Source: Geopseudomonas aromaticivorans (GTDB taxonomy: Bacteria > Pseudomonadota > Gammaproteobacteria > Pseudomonadales > Pseudomonadaceae). Taken from it: a stretch of DNA of 64,000 bases. The translations under genes were made by a program, and so were the position numbers. Numbering within the stretch: position 1 is the first letter of the stretch; each line of letters opens with the position of its first letter. The notes below the pieces were generated by a model. The model worked only from the letters and a program-made list of their open reading frames with translations, made no database searches and was not told the DNA's origin. Location: NCBI RefSeq assembly GCF_019097855.1, contig NZ_JAHRGL010000002.1:142819-206818 (forward strand). The letters run 5' to 3'. Below are positions 54,971-63,872 of this stretch, one piece after another.

Positions 54971-55109
54971 GTGCGAACTCCTTTCGAGACATCTGGCCTG
55001 GCGATGCTGGCGACCAGTAACTTCATGCTAGGCAAAATGGTGCATTCCGCCACCGGCCTGCCTGTCCTGCATGGAACAGGGCAGGACTTTCGATCAAGAG
55101 CCGGGAGCG

Positions 55110-55739
55110 TTAACGCGGGGTCAGAGATACAGCGACTGCTTCGGTGATGTGAAACATGACTTGCTTGCCGAGATAGGACTCATTGAGCTTGATGTCTTCG
55201 CGAACCGGAACCGTCCTGGTTGAACCATCGGTGAACTGCAGGGTGGCGGTGCGCTTCTTGACGTCGATGGCCTTGACCACCGCATTCACTTCGGCAACCT
55301 TGGTGGCCGCCACGGTCTGCGAATCACCTTCATCATCCTGGCTGGTCTGTACCATCACGCTGTCATCCAGATCGGCTGGATCCGTGGTCTGGTCAAGTAC
55401 GGATATGATCAGTTCTTCCTCGATGATGACGTTGACCTTGTCACCGGGCTTGACCTTGTCGAAATAGGTGGCCGTCGGGCTGATGGTGATGGTTCGTTGA
55501 TTGCCCTGATCGTCAGCCAGCACCACCTTGCGGTTCGCCCGATCGACCTGAACAACCTTGGCGTCGAAGCTCAGATGGGTGTTTTCTATTCGCCCCGGTA
55601 CGCCCTGCTCATAAATCACGCTCGCATGCCCCTGCGGGCTCGCCGGCTCTTGCCCGGCATTATTGAAGGTGCAGCCTGCGGTAAAGGCTGCGCCGAGCAG
55701 GGCAACAAGTTTTAAATCGGTTCTTGTACGGATGGTCAT
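55110..55739 (-). CDS. Lipoprotein with duplicated beta domain
   Basis: A 209-residue lipoprotein with leader LVALLGAAFTAGC (lipobox Cys about 23). The mature part contains two similar stretches of about 55 residues: one from about 58 (AKVVQVDRANRKVVLADDQG...VNVIIEEELIIS, only ends shown) and one from about 150 (VVKAIDVKKRTATLQFTDGS...VMFHITEAVAVS). Each has the layout of a small beta-barrel with a GDKV/GKQV turn. Function is unknown. AGGGAG precedes the ATG at 55739; the longer frame to 55835 is not supported. It is a single gene. Confidence 0.75.
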   Translation of the reverse strand: MTIRTRTDLKLVALLGAAFTAGCTFNNAGQEPASPQGHASVIYEQGVPGRIENTHLSFDAKVVQVDRANRKVVLADDQGNQRTITISPTATYFDKVKPGDKVNVIIEEELIISVLDQTTDPADLDDSVMVQTSQDDEGDSQTVAATKVAEVNAVVKAIDVKKRTATLQFTDGSTRTVPVREDIKLNESYLGKQVMFHITEAVAVSLTPR

Positions 55740-56103
55740 GCAGTTCACTCCCTGAGCTGTTGCGAGGCGGGTTGCAAGGCGGTATCGAATGAGTATTTCA
55801 GAGTAAATACCTGATTGATTTGGTTTTTCAGGCATTTAGCGGTGATCGGACTCATCCGATGCAGATTCATAAAATTCAATTAATGAATGGTAACTGCTGG
55901 ATGCTGGCCTTATGAAGGTGGACTTGACATTTTGCGCCACGACTTCGTCGCTGGAAGTGATATAAAGTTCCCCTGCTAGAGTGGCGCTGTCTAATTGACG
56001 ATACGCTGCCGCGTTGTAATTCACCCTATAACCCTGTCTTCTGGCCCGCGCCTTTCGTCCTGCGCTCAGGCTCAAGATGTGCCTACCGTTACGGCGAGCC
56101 CTC
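55740..56103. other. Gap between the lipoprotein and DUF4105 genes
   Basis: 364 bases between divergent genes with a less GC-rich centre (about 55840-56010). A minus-strand frame of 89 codons (55836-56105) crosses it, but it has no ribosome binding site and overlaps the next gene's start, so it is not called. Promoters of both flanking genes must lie here. Confidence 0.4.
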
Positions 56104-57153
56104 ATGAATAAAGCCCCGCTCAGCATCGCAGCCGTCGTTGGCCTGGCGCTCCTTGGTTTGCTGGTCAGCATGGCGGCCGGCTGGGGCGCGCTCGCCATCG
56201 TGCTGAGGGGGCCGCATGACGAAACGCTGCGCAACGCCTTGGCAACGGTCTTTATCTTCGCCTCACTGGCGACCCTGATCGCCCTGGCCTCGCGGCGCTG
56301 GCGCTGGCGCGCCTTCGGCAGCTATCTCGCTGTGCTGGTAGTGCTGGGCGTCTGGTGGAGTGGTATCGAGCCTTCCAACGACCGCGTCTGGCAGGCCGAC
56401 GTGGCGGCCTTGCCCCATGCCACCATCGAAGGCGACATCATCACGGTGCACAACATCCGCAACTTCGCGTACCGCAGCGAAACCGACTACACGCCGGCCT
56501 GGTACGACAAGCGTTATGACCTACGAAAACTGCAAGGAGTGGACCTGGGCGCCGTCTACTGGATGGGGCCGGCCATTGCCCATGTATTCCTCAGCTTCGA
56601 CTTTGGCGGGGGGGACCACCTGGCCGTCTCCATCGAGACGCGCAAGGAGGAGGGCGAGGGCTACTCCACCCTCAAGGGCTTCTTCCGCGAGTACGAGCTC
56701 TACTACGTGGTGGCCGACGAGCGCGACCTGATCCGCTTGCGCACCAACTACCGTCGCGACCCGCCGGAAGACGTCTATCTGTATCGGATGCAGGGCGACA
56801 TCGAGAACGGCCGGCGCCTGTTCCTCGAGTACATGAAGCGCATCAACTCGCTGCGTGAGCGGCCCGAGTTCTACAACACCCTGACATCCAACTGCACCAC
56901 CAGCATCTGGATGAATACCCGGGTCAATCCGGGCCACCTCCCGTTGGACTGGAAGATCCTCGCCAGCGGCTACGTTCCGGAATACTTGTATGAACAGGGG
57001 CGGCTGGACAGCCAGGGGCTGCCGTTTGCCGAATTGCAACGGCGCGTCCATGTCAACGCCCGCGCCCAGGCCGCCGACGCGGCCGCGGATTTTTCCAAGC
57101 GTATCCGCGAGCAGCCTGCGGGCGTAATCGACGGCAGCGAAGCCGCTCTGTAA
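56104..57153 (+). CDS. DUF4105 (Lnb N-terminal domain-type) membrane protein
   Basis: A 349-residue protein with three N-terminal membrane helices (about 7-28, 44-62, 70-88) and a periplasmic DUF4105 domain (about 100-320). The candidate catalytic pair is His160 in AHVFLSFDF and Cys264 in TSNCTTSIW, matching a papain-like/NlpC-type layout. DUF4105 is now linked to Lnb, a lipoprotein N-acyltransferase found in bacteria lacking Lnt; whether this Pseudomonas homologue has that activity is unknown, because Pseudomonas has Lnt. It lies 46 bases before plpD and probably shares a transcript. Confidence 0.78.
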   Translation: MNKAPLSIAAVVGLALLGLLVSMAAGWGALAIVLRGPHDETLRNALATVFIFASLATLIALASRRWRWRAFGSYLAVLVVLGVWWSGIEPSNDRVWQADVAALPHATIEGDIITVHNIRNFAYRSETDYTPAWYDKRYDLRKLQGVDLGAVYWMGPAIAHVFLSFDFGGGDHLAVSIETRKEEGEGYSTLKGFFREYELYYVVADERDLIRLRTNYRRDPPEDVYLYRMQGDIENGRRLFLEYMKRINSLRERPEFYNTLTSNCTTSIWMNTRVNPGHLPLDWKILASGYVPEYLYEQGRLDSQGLPFAELQRRVHVNARAQAADAAADFSKRIREQPAGVIDGSEAAL

Positions 57154-57199
57154 GCAGTACCTCAATTCAGGACTCGCGCATCAATAGGGAGTAATGCGG

Positions 57200-59443
57200 A
57201 TGCAACTGCGTGATCGAATCAGCCTTGCCGCTCTGTGCCTGGCCATGGCCACCCTGCCGGCGATGGCCCAACCGGCAAAGCCAAGCGATCCCTCCCCAGC
57301 GGCGGACAACCCAAAGCGCCCCAGGATCTGCCTGGTCCTCTCCGGCGGCGGCGCTCGCGGCGCGGCGCATGTCGGCGTGATCAAGGTGCTCGAGGAGTAC
57401 CGCGTACCGATCGACTGCATTGCCGGCACCAGCATGGGGGCGCTGGTTGGCGCTTCCTATGCAACCGGCACCAGCACGCCGGAGATGGACAAGATCCTCA
57501 AGACCATCTCGACCGAGCTGCTGTTCAAGGAGAACCCGCCGCGCCAGGAAATGGCCATGCGCCGCAAGCAGGATGACTACGGCATCCTGTTCACCCCCGA
57601 GGTCGGCCTCAGCGATGGCACGGTGAAGGTCGGCAAGGGCGTGGTGACCGGCGTGCAGCTGGAAACCGTGTTGCGCCAGCTGTCCAAGGCCAAGGGCCAC
57701 TACCAGTTTGACAGCCTGCCGATTCCCTATCGCGCCGTGGCCACCGACCTGGTGACCGGCAAGGCCGTGGTGTTCAAGCAGGGCGAGCTGGCCAACGTCA
57801 TGCGCGCCAGCATGTCGGTACCCGGCGCGGTGGCGCCGGCCGAGTTCGACGGCATGATGCTGGTCGACGGCATGCTCACTAGCAACCTGCCGGTGCAGAC
57901 CGCCCGCGAGGAGATGGGCGCCGATATCATCATTGCCGTCAACGTCGGCACCCCGCTGCTCACCCGCGAGCAGCTCAGCGGCATCTTCGGTGTGACCGGA
58001 CAGATGCTCAGCATCCTCACCGAGCAGAACGTGCAGGCCTCGCTGGCCGCGCTGCAGCCGACCGACATTCTGATCACTCCGGAGCTGGGCGACTTTTCCA
58101 CGGGCGACTTCGACAACCTGCAACAGATCGCTCCGCTGGGCGAAGCGGCTGCGCGCAAGGTGGCCGACCGTCTCGCCCAGTTGTCCCTGCCGGCCGGCGA
58201 ATACGCGGCGCTGCGCCAGCGCCAGCAGGCCACCGTGGTCGCCGACCTGCGGCCGGTCGACGAGATCCGCTTCGTCAACCTCAAGCGGGTCAACCCCGAG
58301 ACCGCGCAGGCGGCGATGGATACCAAGGCAGGCCAGCCGATCGAGCAGGAGACCCTCGACCGCGACATGCGCCGCATCTACGGCATCGGCGACTTCGAGC
58401 ACGTCAACTACCGCTTCATCGAGGAGCCGGGCAAACGCATCCTGGCGGTGGACGCCGCGGAGAAGTCCTGGGGGCCGGACTACCTGCGCTTCGGCCTCGG
58501 TCTGTCCAGCGACTTCAGTGGCGATGCCTTCTTCAACCTGCTCGGCAGCTATCGCAAGACCTGGCTCAATGAACTGGGCGCCGAGTGGCGGACCGATGCG
58601 CAGCTCGGCCACACCAGCGGTGTGTATACCGAGTTCTACCAGCCACTCAGCGCCGATGGCCCCTTCTTCGTCGCGCCGCGCGCCGCAATTGAACGGCGCA
58701 CCGCCGACCTGTACCGCGATGACGATCGCGTCGCCAGTTACGAGATGACGTCCATGCTCGCGGGCATCGACATCGGCAGCCACTTCAACCGCTACGGCGA
58801 GCTGCGCCTGGGCGTGCTGGGCGGCAAGCTCACCCCTGAACTGGACACCGGGCCGGAAATTCTTTCGCCTGGGGGAGACAGCATCACGCAGGGGGCGTTC
58901 ACCAGCCGGCTGATCCTCGACCAGCTCGACAGCGTGCACTTTCCGCGCTCGGGCTGGCGCGCCAGCATGAATACCTTCAACTCCAACAGCAGCCTCGGTG
59001 CGGACGACGAGTACACCAAGTGGGATGCCGACGCCAACGCCGTGTTCTCGTTCGGCAACAACACCTTCAACTTCGCCGTGAAGGCTGGCGACAAGGCCGG
59101 CAGCAACCCCCTGCCGCGCTATGACCAGTTCCAGTGGGGCGGCTTCCTGACCGGATCGGGCTACGCCACCGGCCAGCTGGCGGGCGAGAGCCTGCAGTTC
59201 GGTCGGGCGATGTACTACCACCGCATCCTGCGTAGCAGTATCTTCGAGGGGGCCTACAGCGGCTTCTCGCTGGAAGCCAGCCGGATCGGCGATCCGCTGG
59301 TGCCGGGCAACTCCGAGGACTGGCTGAGGTCCGCCAGCGTGTTCCTCGCCACGGACAGCCCGATCGGGCCCATGTACCTCGGCTACGGCCGCGCGGAGGA
59401 CGGCAACAGCAGCTTCTACTTCTATCTGGGACGGCCGTTCTAG
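57200..59443 (+). CDS. plpD: Patatin-like phospholipase PlpD, type Vd autotransporter
   Basis: A 747-residue secreted lipase. Signal peptide (1-24), then a patatin domain with oxyanion loop GGGARG (49-54), catalytic Ser78 in GTSMG and Asp223 in LVDGM. A single POTRA domain follows (about 315-395) and a 16-stranded Omp85-type barrel ends in Phe. The enzyme is carried through the outer membrane by its own barrel and hydrolyses phospholipids (phospholipase A1 in P. aeruginosa). The start at 57200 gives AGGGAG a normal 8-base spacing; the ATG at 57194 is too close. It follows the DUF4105 gene. Confidence 0.93.
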   Translation: MQLRDRISLAALCLAMATLPAMAQPAKPSDPSPAADNPKRPRICLVLSGGGARGAAHVGVIKVLEEYRVPIDCIAGTSMGALVGASYATGTSTPEMDKILKTISTELLFKENPPRQEMAMRRKQDDYGILFTPEVGLSDGTVKVGKGVVTGVQLETVLRQLSKAKGHYQFDSLPIPYRAVATDLVTGKAVVFKQGELANVMRASMSVPGAVAPAEFDGMMLVDGMLTSNLPVQTAREEMGADIIIAVNVGTPLLTREQLSGIFGVTGQMLSILTEQNVQASLAALQPTDILITPELGDFSTGDFDNLQQIAPLGEAAARKVADRLAQLSLPAGEYAALRQRQQATVVADLRPVDEIRFVNLKRVNPETAQAAMDTKAGQPIEQETLDRDMRRIYGIGDFEHVNYRFIEEPGKRILAVDAAEKSWGPDYLRFGLGLSSDFSGDAFFNLLGSYRKTWLNELGAEWRTDAQLGHTSGVYTEFYQPLSADGPFFVAPRAAIERRTADLYRDDDRVASYEMTSMLAGIDIGSHFNRYGELRLGVLGGKLTPELDTGPEILSPGGDSITQGAFTSRLILDQLDSVHFPRSGWRASMNTFNSNSSLGADDEYTKWDADANAVFSFGNNTFNFAVKAGDKAGSNPLPRYDQFQWGGFLTGSGYATGQLAGESLQFGRAMYYHRILRSSIFEGAYSGFSLEASRIGDPLVPGNSEDWLRSASVFLATDSPIGPMYLGYGRAEDGNSSFYFYLGRPF

Positions 59444-59512
59444 AGTCGGCGGGTGAACGACCGCATCTGAAGACGGTTGCCGCGCAGTAGCAACGACATG
59501 CAGGGGGCAAGG

Positions 59513-60907
59513 ATGAATACCAGGAAAAGAACCACCAGCCCGGCGGTACCGGCAACCCCGGTATTCCGCTCCCGGGAAGAGCGTATCGCGGCGGGGCGGC
59601 TGCTGCGTGAGAGCGTACCGCGCAGCAGTCACGGCGCCTGGCAGCCCTCGTCCCGGGGGCGCGACCCCATCGCCATCCTCGAGAAGTCGAACGAGGACCG
59701 GGTGCCCGAGCTGGTGCCGATCCGCTACGGTCGCATGCTGCGCAGTCCCTTCGCCTTCCTGCGTGGCTCGGCGGCGCTGATGGCGCACGACCTCGCCAGT
59801 GCCCCGAGCACGGGGATCCGCGTGCAGGCCTGCGGCGACTGCCACCTGCTGAATTTCGGCCTGTTCGCCACCCCGGAGCGCAACCTGGTCTTCGACCTCA
59901 ACGACTTCGACGAAACCCTGCCGGCCCCCTGGGAGTGGGACATCAAGCGGCTGGCGGCCAGTTTCGCGGTCGCCGGCCGCGATGCCCGATTCTCCGATGG
60001 CGAGTCGCGAGACGCCGCAGTGACCTGTGTGCGCGCCTATCGGGAAAACCTGCGCGAATACTCCAAGATGAACCCGCTTGAGGTCTGGTACTCGCGGCTG
60101 GATGTGGACACCCTGATCGACCTGGCGCCCGACGAGAAGGCCCGGAAACTGCGCGAGCGGTCCGCCGAAAAGGCGCGCACGCGGGTCATCGAAAGCCTCT
60201 TTCCCAAGATCGTGGCGCAGGTAGCCGGCCGCCATCGCCTGGTCGACCAGCCGCCGTTCCTCTACCACCCTGCTGACCCGGACGCAGAGGGGCTGCTGCG
60301 CGAGGGATTGGAGCACTACCGTAGTTCGCTCTCCGATGAGCGTCGCACCCTGCTGGATCGCTATCGTCTGGAAGACTTCGCCGTGAAGGTGGTGGGGATC
60401 GGCAGCGTCGGCACCCGCTGCCTCATCGGGCTGTTCTTCTCGGAGGAAAACCATCCCCTGATCCTGCAGTTCAAGGAAGCCCGTCGTTCGGTGCTCGAAC
60501 CCTATGCAGGGAAAAGCCAGTATGACTATCAGGGGCAGCGGGTCGTGATGGGCCAGCGGCTGATGCAGTCTTCCAGTGACATCTTCCTCGGCTGGGCGCG
60601 CAGCCGGCGCGGTTACGACTTCTTCGTGCGCCAGTTGCGCGACATGAAGTTCACGCCGCCTGCCGAGGGGTTCAGCTCGGTGGACCTTCAGCGCTATGCC
60701 GGGCTGTGTGGCTGGGCCCTGGCCCGCGCCCATGCCAAGTCGGGCGATGCCGCCACCATCAGCGGTTATCTGGGCAAGGGCGACAACTTCGACGAGGCGA
60801 TGGGAGACTTTGCTCTCGCTTACGCGGACCAGACCGAGCAGGATCATGCCGCCCTGGTGGAGGCCGTGAACTCCGGACGGCTGGAGGCCCTCGTCGAGGA
60901 GGAGTAG
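59513..60907 (+). CDS. DUF2252 protein
   Basis: A 464-residue soluble protein with the DUF2252 pattern: RYGRMLRSPFAFLRGSAALM, QACGDCHLLNFGLFATPER, FDLNDFDETLPAPWEWD, and later QFKEARRSVLEPY and WALARAHAKSGD. The GDCHLLNFG and DLNDFDE motifs look like the catalytic and metal-binding loops of HipA/aminoglycoside-kinase-like folds, so a kinase-like activity is plausible but unproven. The start at 59513 follows GGGGCAAGG; an ATG at 59498 is possible. It lies 69 bases after plpD and may share its transcript. Confidence 0.85.
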   Translation: MNTRKRTTSPAVPATPVFRSREERIAAGRLLRESVPRSSHGAWQPSSRGRDPIAILEKSNEDRVPELVPIRYGRMLRSPFAFLRGSAALMAHDLASAPSTGIRVQACGDCHLLNFGLFATPERNLVFDLNDFDETLPAPWEWDIKRLAASFAVAGRDARFSDGESRDAAVTCVRAYRENLREYSKMNPLEVWYSRLDVDTLIDLAPDEKARKLRERSAEKARTRVIESLFPKIVAQVAGRHRLVDQPPFLYHPADPDAEGLLREGLEHYRSSLSDERRTLLDRYRLEDFAVKVVGIGSVGTRCLIGLFFSEENHPLILQFKEARRSVLEPYAGKSQYDYQGQRVVMGQRLMQSSSDIFLGWARSRRGYDFFVRQLRDMKFTPPAEGFSSVDLQRYAGLCGWALARAHAKSGDAATISGYLGKGDNFDEAMGDFALAYADQTEQDHAALVEAVNSGRLEALVEEE

Positions 60908-61055
60908 CGCCGGATGCTGTTTCAAGCTTCCGGCAATCGCCAGCCAGCCCCGTTCCATGCTGGTTGGCCCTGGCTGGCGAGTAAAAGTCGAGCGGCGTCG
61001 CAAAGGCGGATTGTTGCTCGCGCACCAAGCATACCTGCCTGATCAACTGCAGCGC

Positions 61056-61541
61056 TCACTCCGCCCGGGTCGTGTTGCGAATCTCATAGATGGCATCTTC
61101 GCTGCGCATCGGCACAAGGTTTACAAGGTAGCTCGGTGCTGGCTGTCCCAGGTTCATTTCGCTGAGGTTGTACTGCACATTCAGCTTGAGATACCGCACT
61201 TCCCCTGCGCCAACGGTGAAGTTCTGCTTGATATCCCTCGGCTCCCATTTGGAGTTCTCTGTCAAGCCGGTCACGCGGATTTCATGCTTGCCGGGCTGGA
61301 GGGTGATCGGAAAGTGGGTATTGAACTTCAGCTGCCCGACACTGAATCCATCGATTTGAATATCCGGGTAGGAATGGCGCAATGGCTGCATGCCAGGATT
61401 GCTGGCTTTAGGACGGTACAGATAAACGACGCTGGTGTTTCCCCCTGGCTGTTGAGGCTCAAAATATCCTGGGCCACTACATCCTCCAAGGGCAAGAGCA
61501 ATGCTCATCAGGGTAGTCAGGCGGCTGGGTTTCATCTTCAT
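61056..61541 (-). CDS. DUF2846-like lipoprotein
   Basis: A 161-residue lipoprotein: leader MKMKPSRLTTLMSIALALGG with lipobox Cys about 21, then a DUF2846-type beta domain (SVVYLYRPKASNPGMQPL, DIQIDGFSVGQL, TLQPGKHEIRVTGL, VRYLKLNVQ). Such domains resemble PEGA/carboxypeptidase-like folds and have no known function. The ATG at 61541 is preferred, with 61535 equally plausible. It is transcribed convergently to the DUF2252 gene. Confidence 0.8.
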   Translation of the reverse strand: MKMKPSRLTTLMSIALALGGCSGPGYFEPQQPGGNTSVVYLYRPKASNPGMQPLRHSYPDIQIDGFSVGQLKFNTHFPITLQPGKHEIRVTGLTENSKWEPRDIKQNFTVGAGEVRYLKLNVQYNLSEMNLGQPAPSYLVNLVPMRSEDAIYEIRNTTRAE

Positions 61542-61702
61542 GGCAATACATCCGGAATAATTCGCCACACAGGCTTGCCCGATTTCTCGTTGGGTGCCTG
61601 GGAAGCATCTTGATTTGTTGATGGCGCTGGCGACGGGGAAAAGTCGGGCTATAGCCTTGGTCGTCAGATGCGAACCCGACCTTCCTCACGGACCAACCGG
61701 GC

Positions 61703-61733
61703 AAAAAAGAAACCGGCGTCTTTGGCGCCGGTT
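61703..61733 (-). terminator. Intrinsic terminator of the repeat-protein gene
   Basis: AACCGGCG and CGCCGGTT form an 8-bp stem with a 7-base loop. On the minus strand TTTCTTTTTTGCC follows, 5 bases past the stop at 61739. Confidence 0.88.
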
Positions 61734-61738
61734 CTGTG

Positions 61739-62500
61739 TCACATCGCCGGTGGCTGCACCGGCGTGTAGATCGGCCCGGAAGATCCATAGGCCTGGATGT
61801 AATAGGCTTGCCCGCAACGGTAATAGGTGACGCCCTTGACGTTCAGGACTTCAGGTGCACAGGGCAGGGTGGCTGTCGGGGGCGGCGGGGCGTAGACCAC
61901 CGTGGTGGACGATGGCGCAGGCGCGCTCTGGCTGGCAGCGGAAGTCACGACCGATCCCACCACGGCACCGGCGACGAAGCCCACAGCTGCCGAGCCACTG
62001 TCCCAGTCATCGTCATCATCATGGTGGTCGTTGTAGTAGTAGTTTTCCTGGCGCGTCTCCACGTTCTGGTTCGCTGCGCTCTGACGTTGCGCCTGGTTGG
62101 TGGAACTGGTGCTCTGGCGTGCCTCCTGGTTGGCAGCCGCGGAACTCTGGCGGGCATCCTGGTTGGCGCTCGCCGCGCTCTGCCGCGCTTCCTGGTTGGC
62201 CGAGGACGTGCTCCCGGCAGACTCCCGCCGCGCAGCCTGGTTGCTGGCGGCGCTGCCGCTCGCCTGGGGGCGGCTGGCGGGTGCCGCTGCGGTCTGTCGC
62301 CGGCCAGCGGACAAGCTGCCCGCTGAAGCGGCGCCCTGCCGTGAGAATGACCTGTTGGCAGTCGATACGCCGGCTCCGCGTGAGGCCCCACCGGAAAACC
62401 GTGGCTCTCGTGCCTCCACATCAGGCGCCGTCCATACTCCCGAGAGCAGCGCCGCCAGGGCTGCCATAGAAACAAGGGCTGTCTGTCTTCTCACCGTCAT
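61739..62500 (-). CDS. Secreted repeat protein with glycine-rich and Asp-rich segments
   Basis: A 253-residue protein with a signal peptide (MTVRRQTALVSMAALAALLS). A low-complexity Ser/Ala/Gln/Arg section follows (about 35-135), including four to five tandem copies of a 10-11-residue unit like SANQEARQSA. Then come Tyr-Tyr-Tyr and His-His-Asp-Asp clusters (YYYNDHHDDDDDWD), a glycine/alanine hydrophobic segment (VGFVAGAVVGSVVTS), a proline run and a C-terminal domain with Cys residues (LPCAPEVL, YYRCGQAYYIQAYG). It is translationally coupled to the DUF2092 gene (4-base overlap). Function is unknown; the C-terminus resembles small surface proteins. Confidence 0.75.
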   Translation of the reverse strand: MTVRRQTALVSMAALAALLSGVWTAPDVEAREPRFSGGASRGAGVSTANRSFSRQGAASAGSLSAGRRQTAAAPASRPQASGSAASNQAARRESAGSTSSANQEARQSAASANQDARQSSAAANQEARQSTSSTNQAQRQSAANQNVETRQENYYYNDHHDDDDDWDSGSAAVGFVAGAVVGSVVTSAASQSAPAPSSTTVVYAPPPPTATLPCAPEVLNVKGVTYYRCGQAYYIQAYGSSGPIYTPVQPPAM

Positions 62501-63414
62501 GGCTTGACTCCTTCAATCGCGCTCTTCTCCGGTAGTGGGGTGCCAGATGCAGGGGGCAGCTGAGCGGCGAAAACGATCTGCTTCGCCGCGGCCGGTGGGG
62601 TGAATTTGAAGGTGCTCTTGTCGAAGCGCGGCGCAAGATTCCAATTGGAAAAGTCAGCCCGGAACTGTGGCTGACCTTCAGCCGCGGGGTAATTCAGTAC
62701 GATGCGCAGTGGCAACGGCTGCTTGCCGTCCGCAATCCACACCTGGAAGTCCACGCTCGCGGTGCGCGCGGCGATGTGATGGGCTGGCTTGCCGAGAATG
62801 TTGGTGTGCTCGACGTAGTCGATGCTTTGCACGCGGCGCTGAAGCTCGTCAGCGGATTTCTCCATCAGCAGCGGAGCGAGGGGCAGGCGCATTTGCAAAT
62901 CACGCACGAAATGGATGACCGAGGCATCGATATTCCCGGGCTGGGGCGCCTGGGCATACACATTCGCTTCGCTATTGAGGGTGGTGATCAGCTTGCCGTC
63001 GAACAGCATCAGGTCACGACCACCATTGCTGGTGGTTTCCAGCACGCGAAGGCGATCAGGCCGCTGGACCGCAAGCTCACGGATTTCCCCGAACTCGATC
63101 TTCTGGCCGTTCTCCTGAACCACGTCATAAGCGATTTGCAGTGAAACGCTGAATTTCTCGGTCTTGCCCAGCAGGCCAGCCATTTCCATCAGGCGTGCCC
63201 GCGCGAACTGCTGCGCTTCCGTTTCGACCTGCGCGGGTGCCGTGGCTGCTTGGCTGGAGGGCGCCGCATTCGATTCTGCCCACGCGGGATTGGCTGCCAG
63301 GATGCTGGCGCTCAGCATCAAGCCTGCCCGCAGCATGACGGCCATGCGTGTCTGGCCTTGCGGGGTGGATGTGCCTGGCACCAGGTGCCGGTAGCGAGTC
63401 TTCTCGATAGTCAC
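62497..63414 (-). CDS. DUF2092 periplasmic protein
   Basis: A 305-residue protein. A 23-residue N-terminal extension precedes a signal peptide (MAVMLRAGLMLSASILAAN). The DUF2092 domain follows: ARARLMEMAGLLGKTEKFSV, RPDRLRVLETTSNGGRDLM, and later VQSIDYVEHTNILGKPAHHI and LPLRIVLNYPAAEGQPQF. The fold resembles LolA/LppX-like beta half-barrels that carry lipids. The GTG start has GAGGG upstream; an internal ATG at 63345 would start at the signal peptide. It is coupled to the repeat-protein gene downstream, so the two probably work together. Confidence 0.85.
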   Translation of the reverse strand: MTIEKTRYRHLVPGTSTPQGQTRMAVMLRAGLMLSASILAANPAWAESNAAPSSQAATAPAQVETEAQQFARARLMEMAGLLGKTEKFSVSLQIAYDVVQENGQKIEFGEIRELAVQRPDRLRVLETTSNGGRDLMLFDGKLITTLNSEANVYAQAPQPGNIDASVIHFVRDLQMRLPLAPLLMEKSADELQRRVQSIDYVEHTNILGKPAHHIAARTASVDFQVWIADGKQPLPLRIVLNYPAAEGQPQFRADFSNWNLAPRFDKSTFKFTPPAAAKQIVFAAQLPPASGTPLPEKSAIEGVKP

Positions 63415-63602
63415 GGTTTACCCTCGCCTGAGAGTTCATGGATGGTGGCCGAGTCGCGCGCTGACGGCGGAGAACTGGGCATGAGATTCCGGATCCGGAT
63501 ATCTCTGGTTCATCCATTTCGGGATGATGGCAACAGCGCCAACAGGCCGGGACTCCTGAATAGCTATCCCTGACCAATTCAATAGACAATTCAACAGGGA
63601 AT

Positions 63603-63634
63603 AAAAACGGCTCGCATAATTGCAAGCCGTTTGG
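63603..63634 (-). terminator. Intrinsic terminator of the SHOCT gene
   Basis: AAACGGCT and AGCCGTTT form an 8-bp stem with an inner GCA/TGC pairing. On the minus strand TTTTTATT follows, 22-50 bases past the SHOCT stop. Confidence 0.8.
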
Positions 63635-63655
63635 AGTTCCACTGATACGGTCCGA

Positions 63656-63862
63656 TCAGTCTTCCATCTTGTCGAGAATGGCTTTGCGGGCATCGTCGTA
63701 TTCACCCTGGCTGATGATGCCTTTGTCGAGCGCCGCCTTGAGGTCGATCAACTGTTGGCCATAGGTGGCGCTGCTCGTCTGTACCGTGGCACCGCCACCG
63801 GCGCAGCCGGTAAGAAGCAGGCAGCTGGCCAGCGCGGCGGTAATGGCGAAATCCCTGATCAT
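63656..63862 (-). CDS. SHOCT-domain lipoprotein
   Basis: A 68-residue lipoprotein: leader MIRDFAITAALASCLLLTG with lipobox Cys20, a short linker and a C-terminal SHOCT domain (about 38-65: LIDLKAALDKGIISQGEYDD, then ARKAIL). SHOCT domains are short helical modules of unknown role, often in envelope or stress proteins. AAGGAG lies 8 bases before the ATG. An IS5-type element starts 14 bases upstream of the start codon, so the native promoter has been displaced; expression may depend on a promoter in the element. Confidence 0.88.
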   Translation of the reverse strand: MIRDFAITAALASCLLLTGCAGGGATVQTSSATYGQQLIDLKAALDKGIISQGEYDDARKAILDKMED

Positions 63863-63872
63863 TGGAGCTCCT

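Noticed and set aside
55836-56105. Minus-strand 89-codon frame with a plausible-looking C-terminal half
   Set aside because: No ribosome binding site, its start overlaps the start codon of the DUF4105 gene, and the N-terminal part is an unlikely arginine-rich stretch.
57167-61003. 1278-codon minus-strand frame opposite plpD and the DUF2252 gene
   Set aside because: High-GC antisense artefact; both plus-strand genes have full family signatures.
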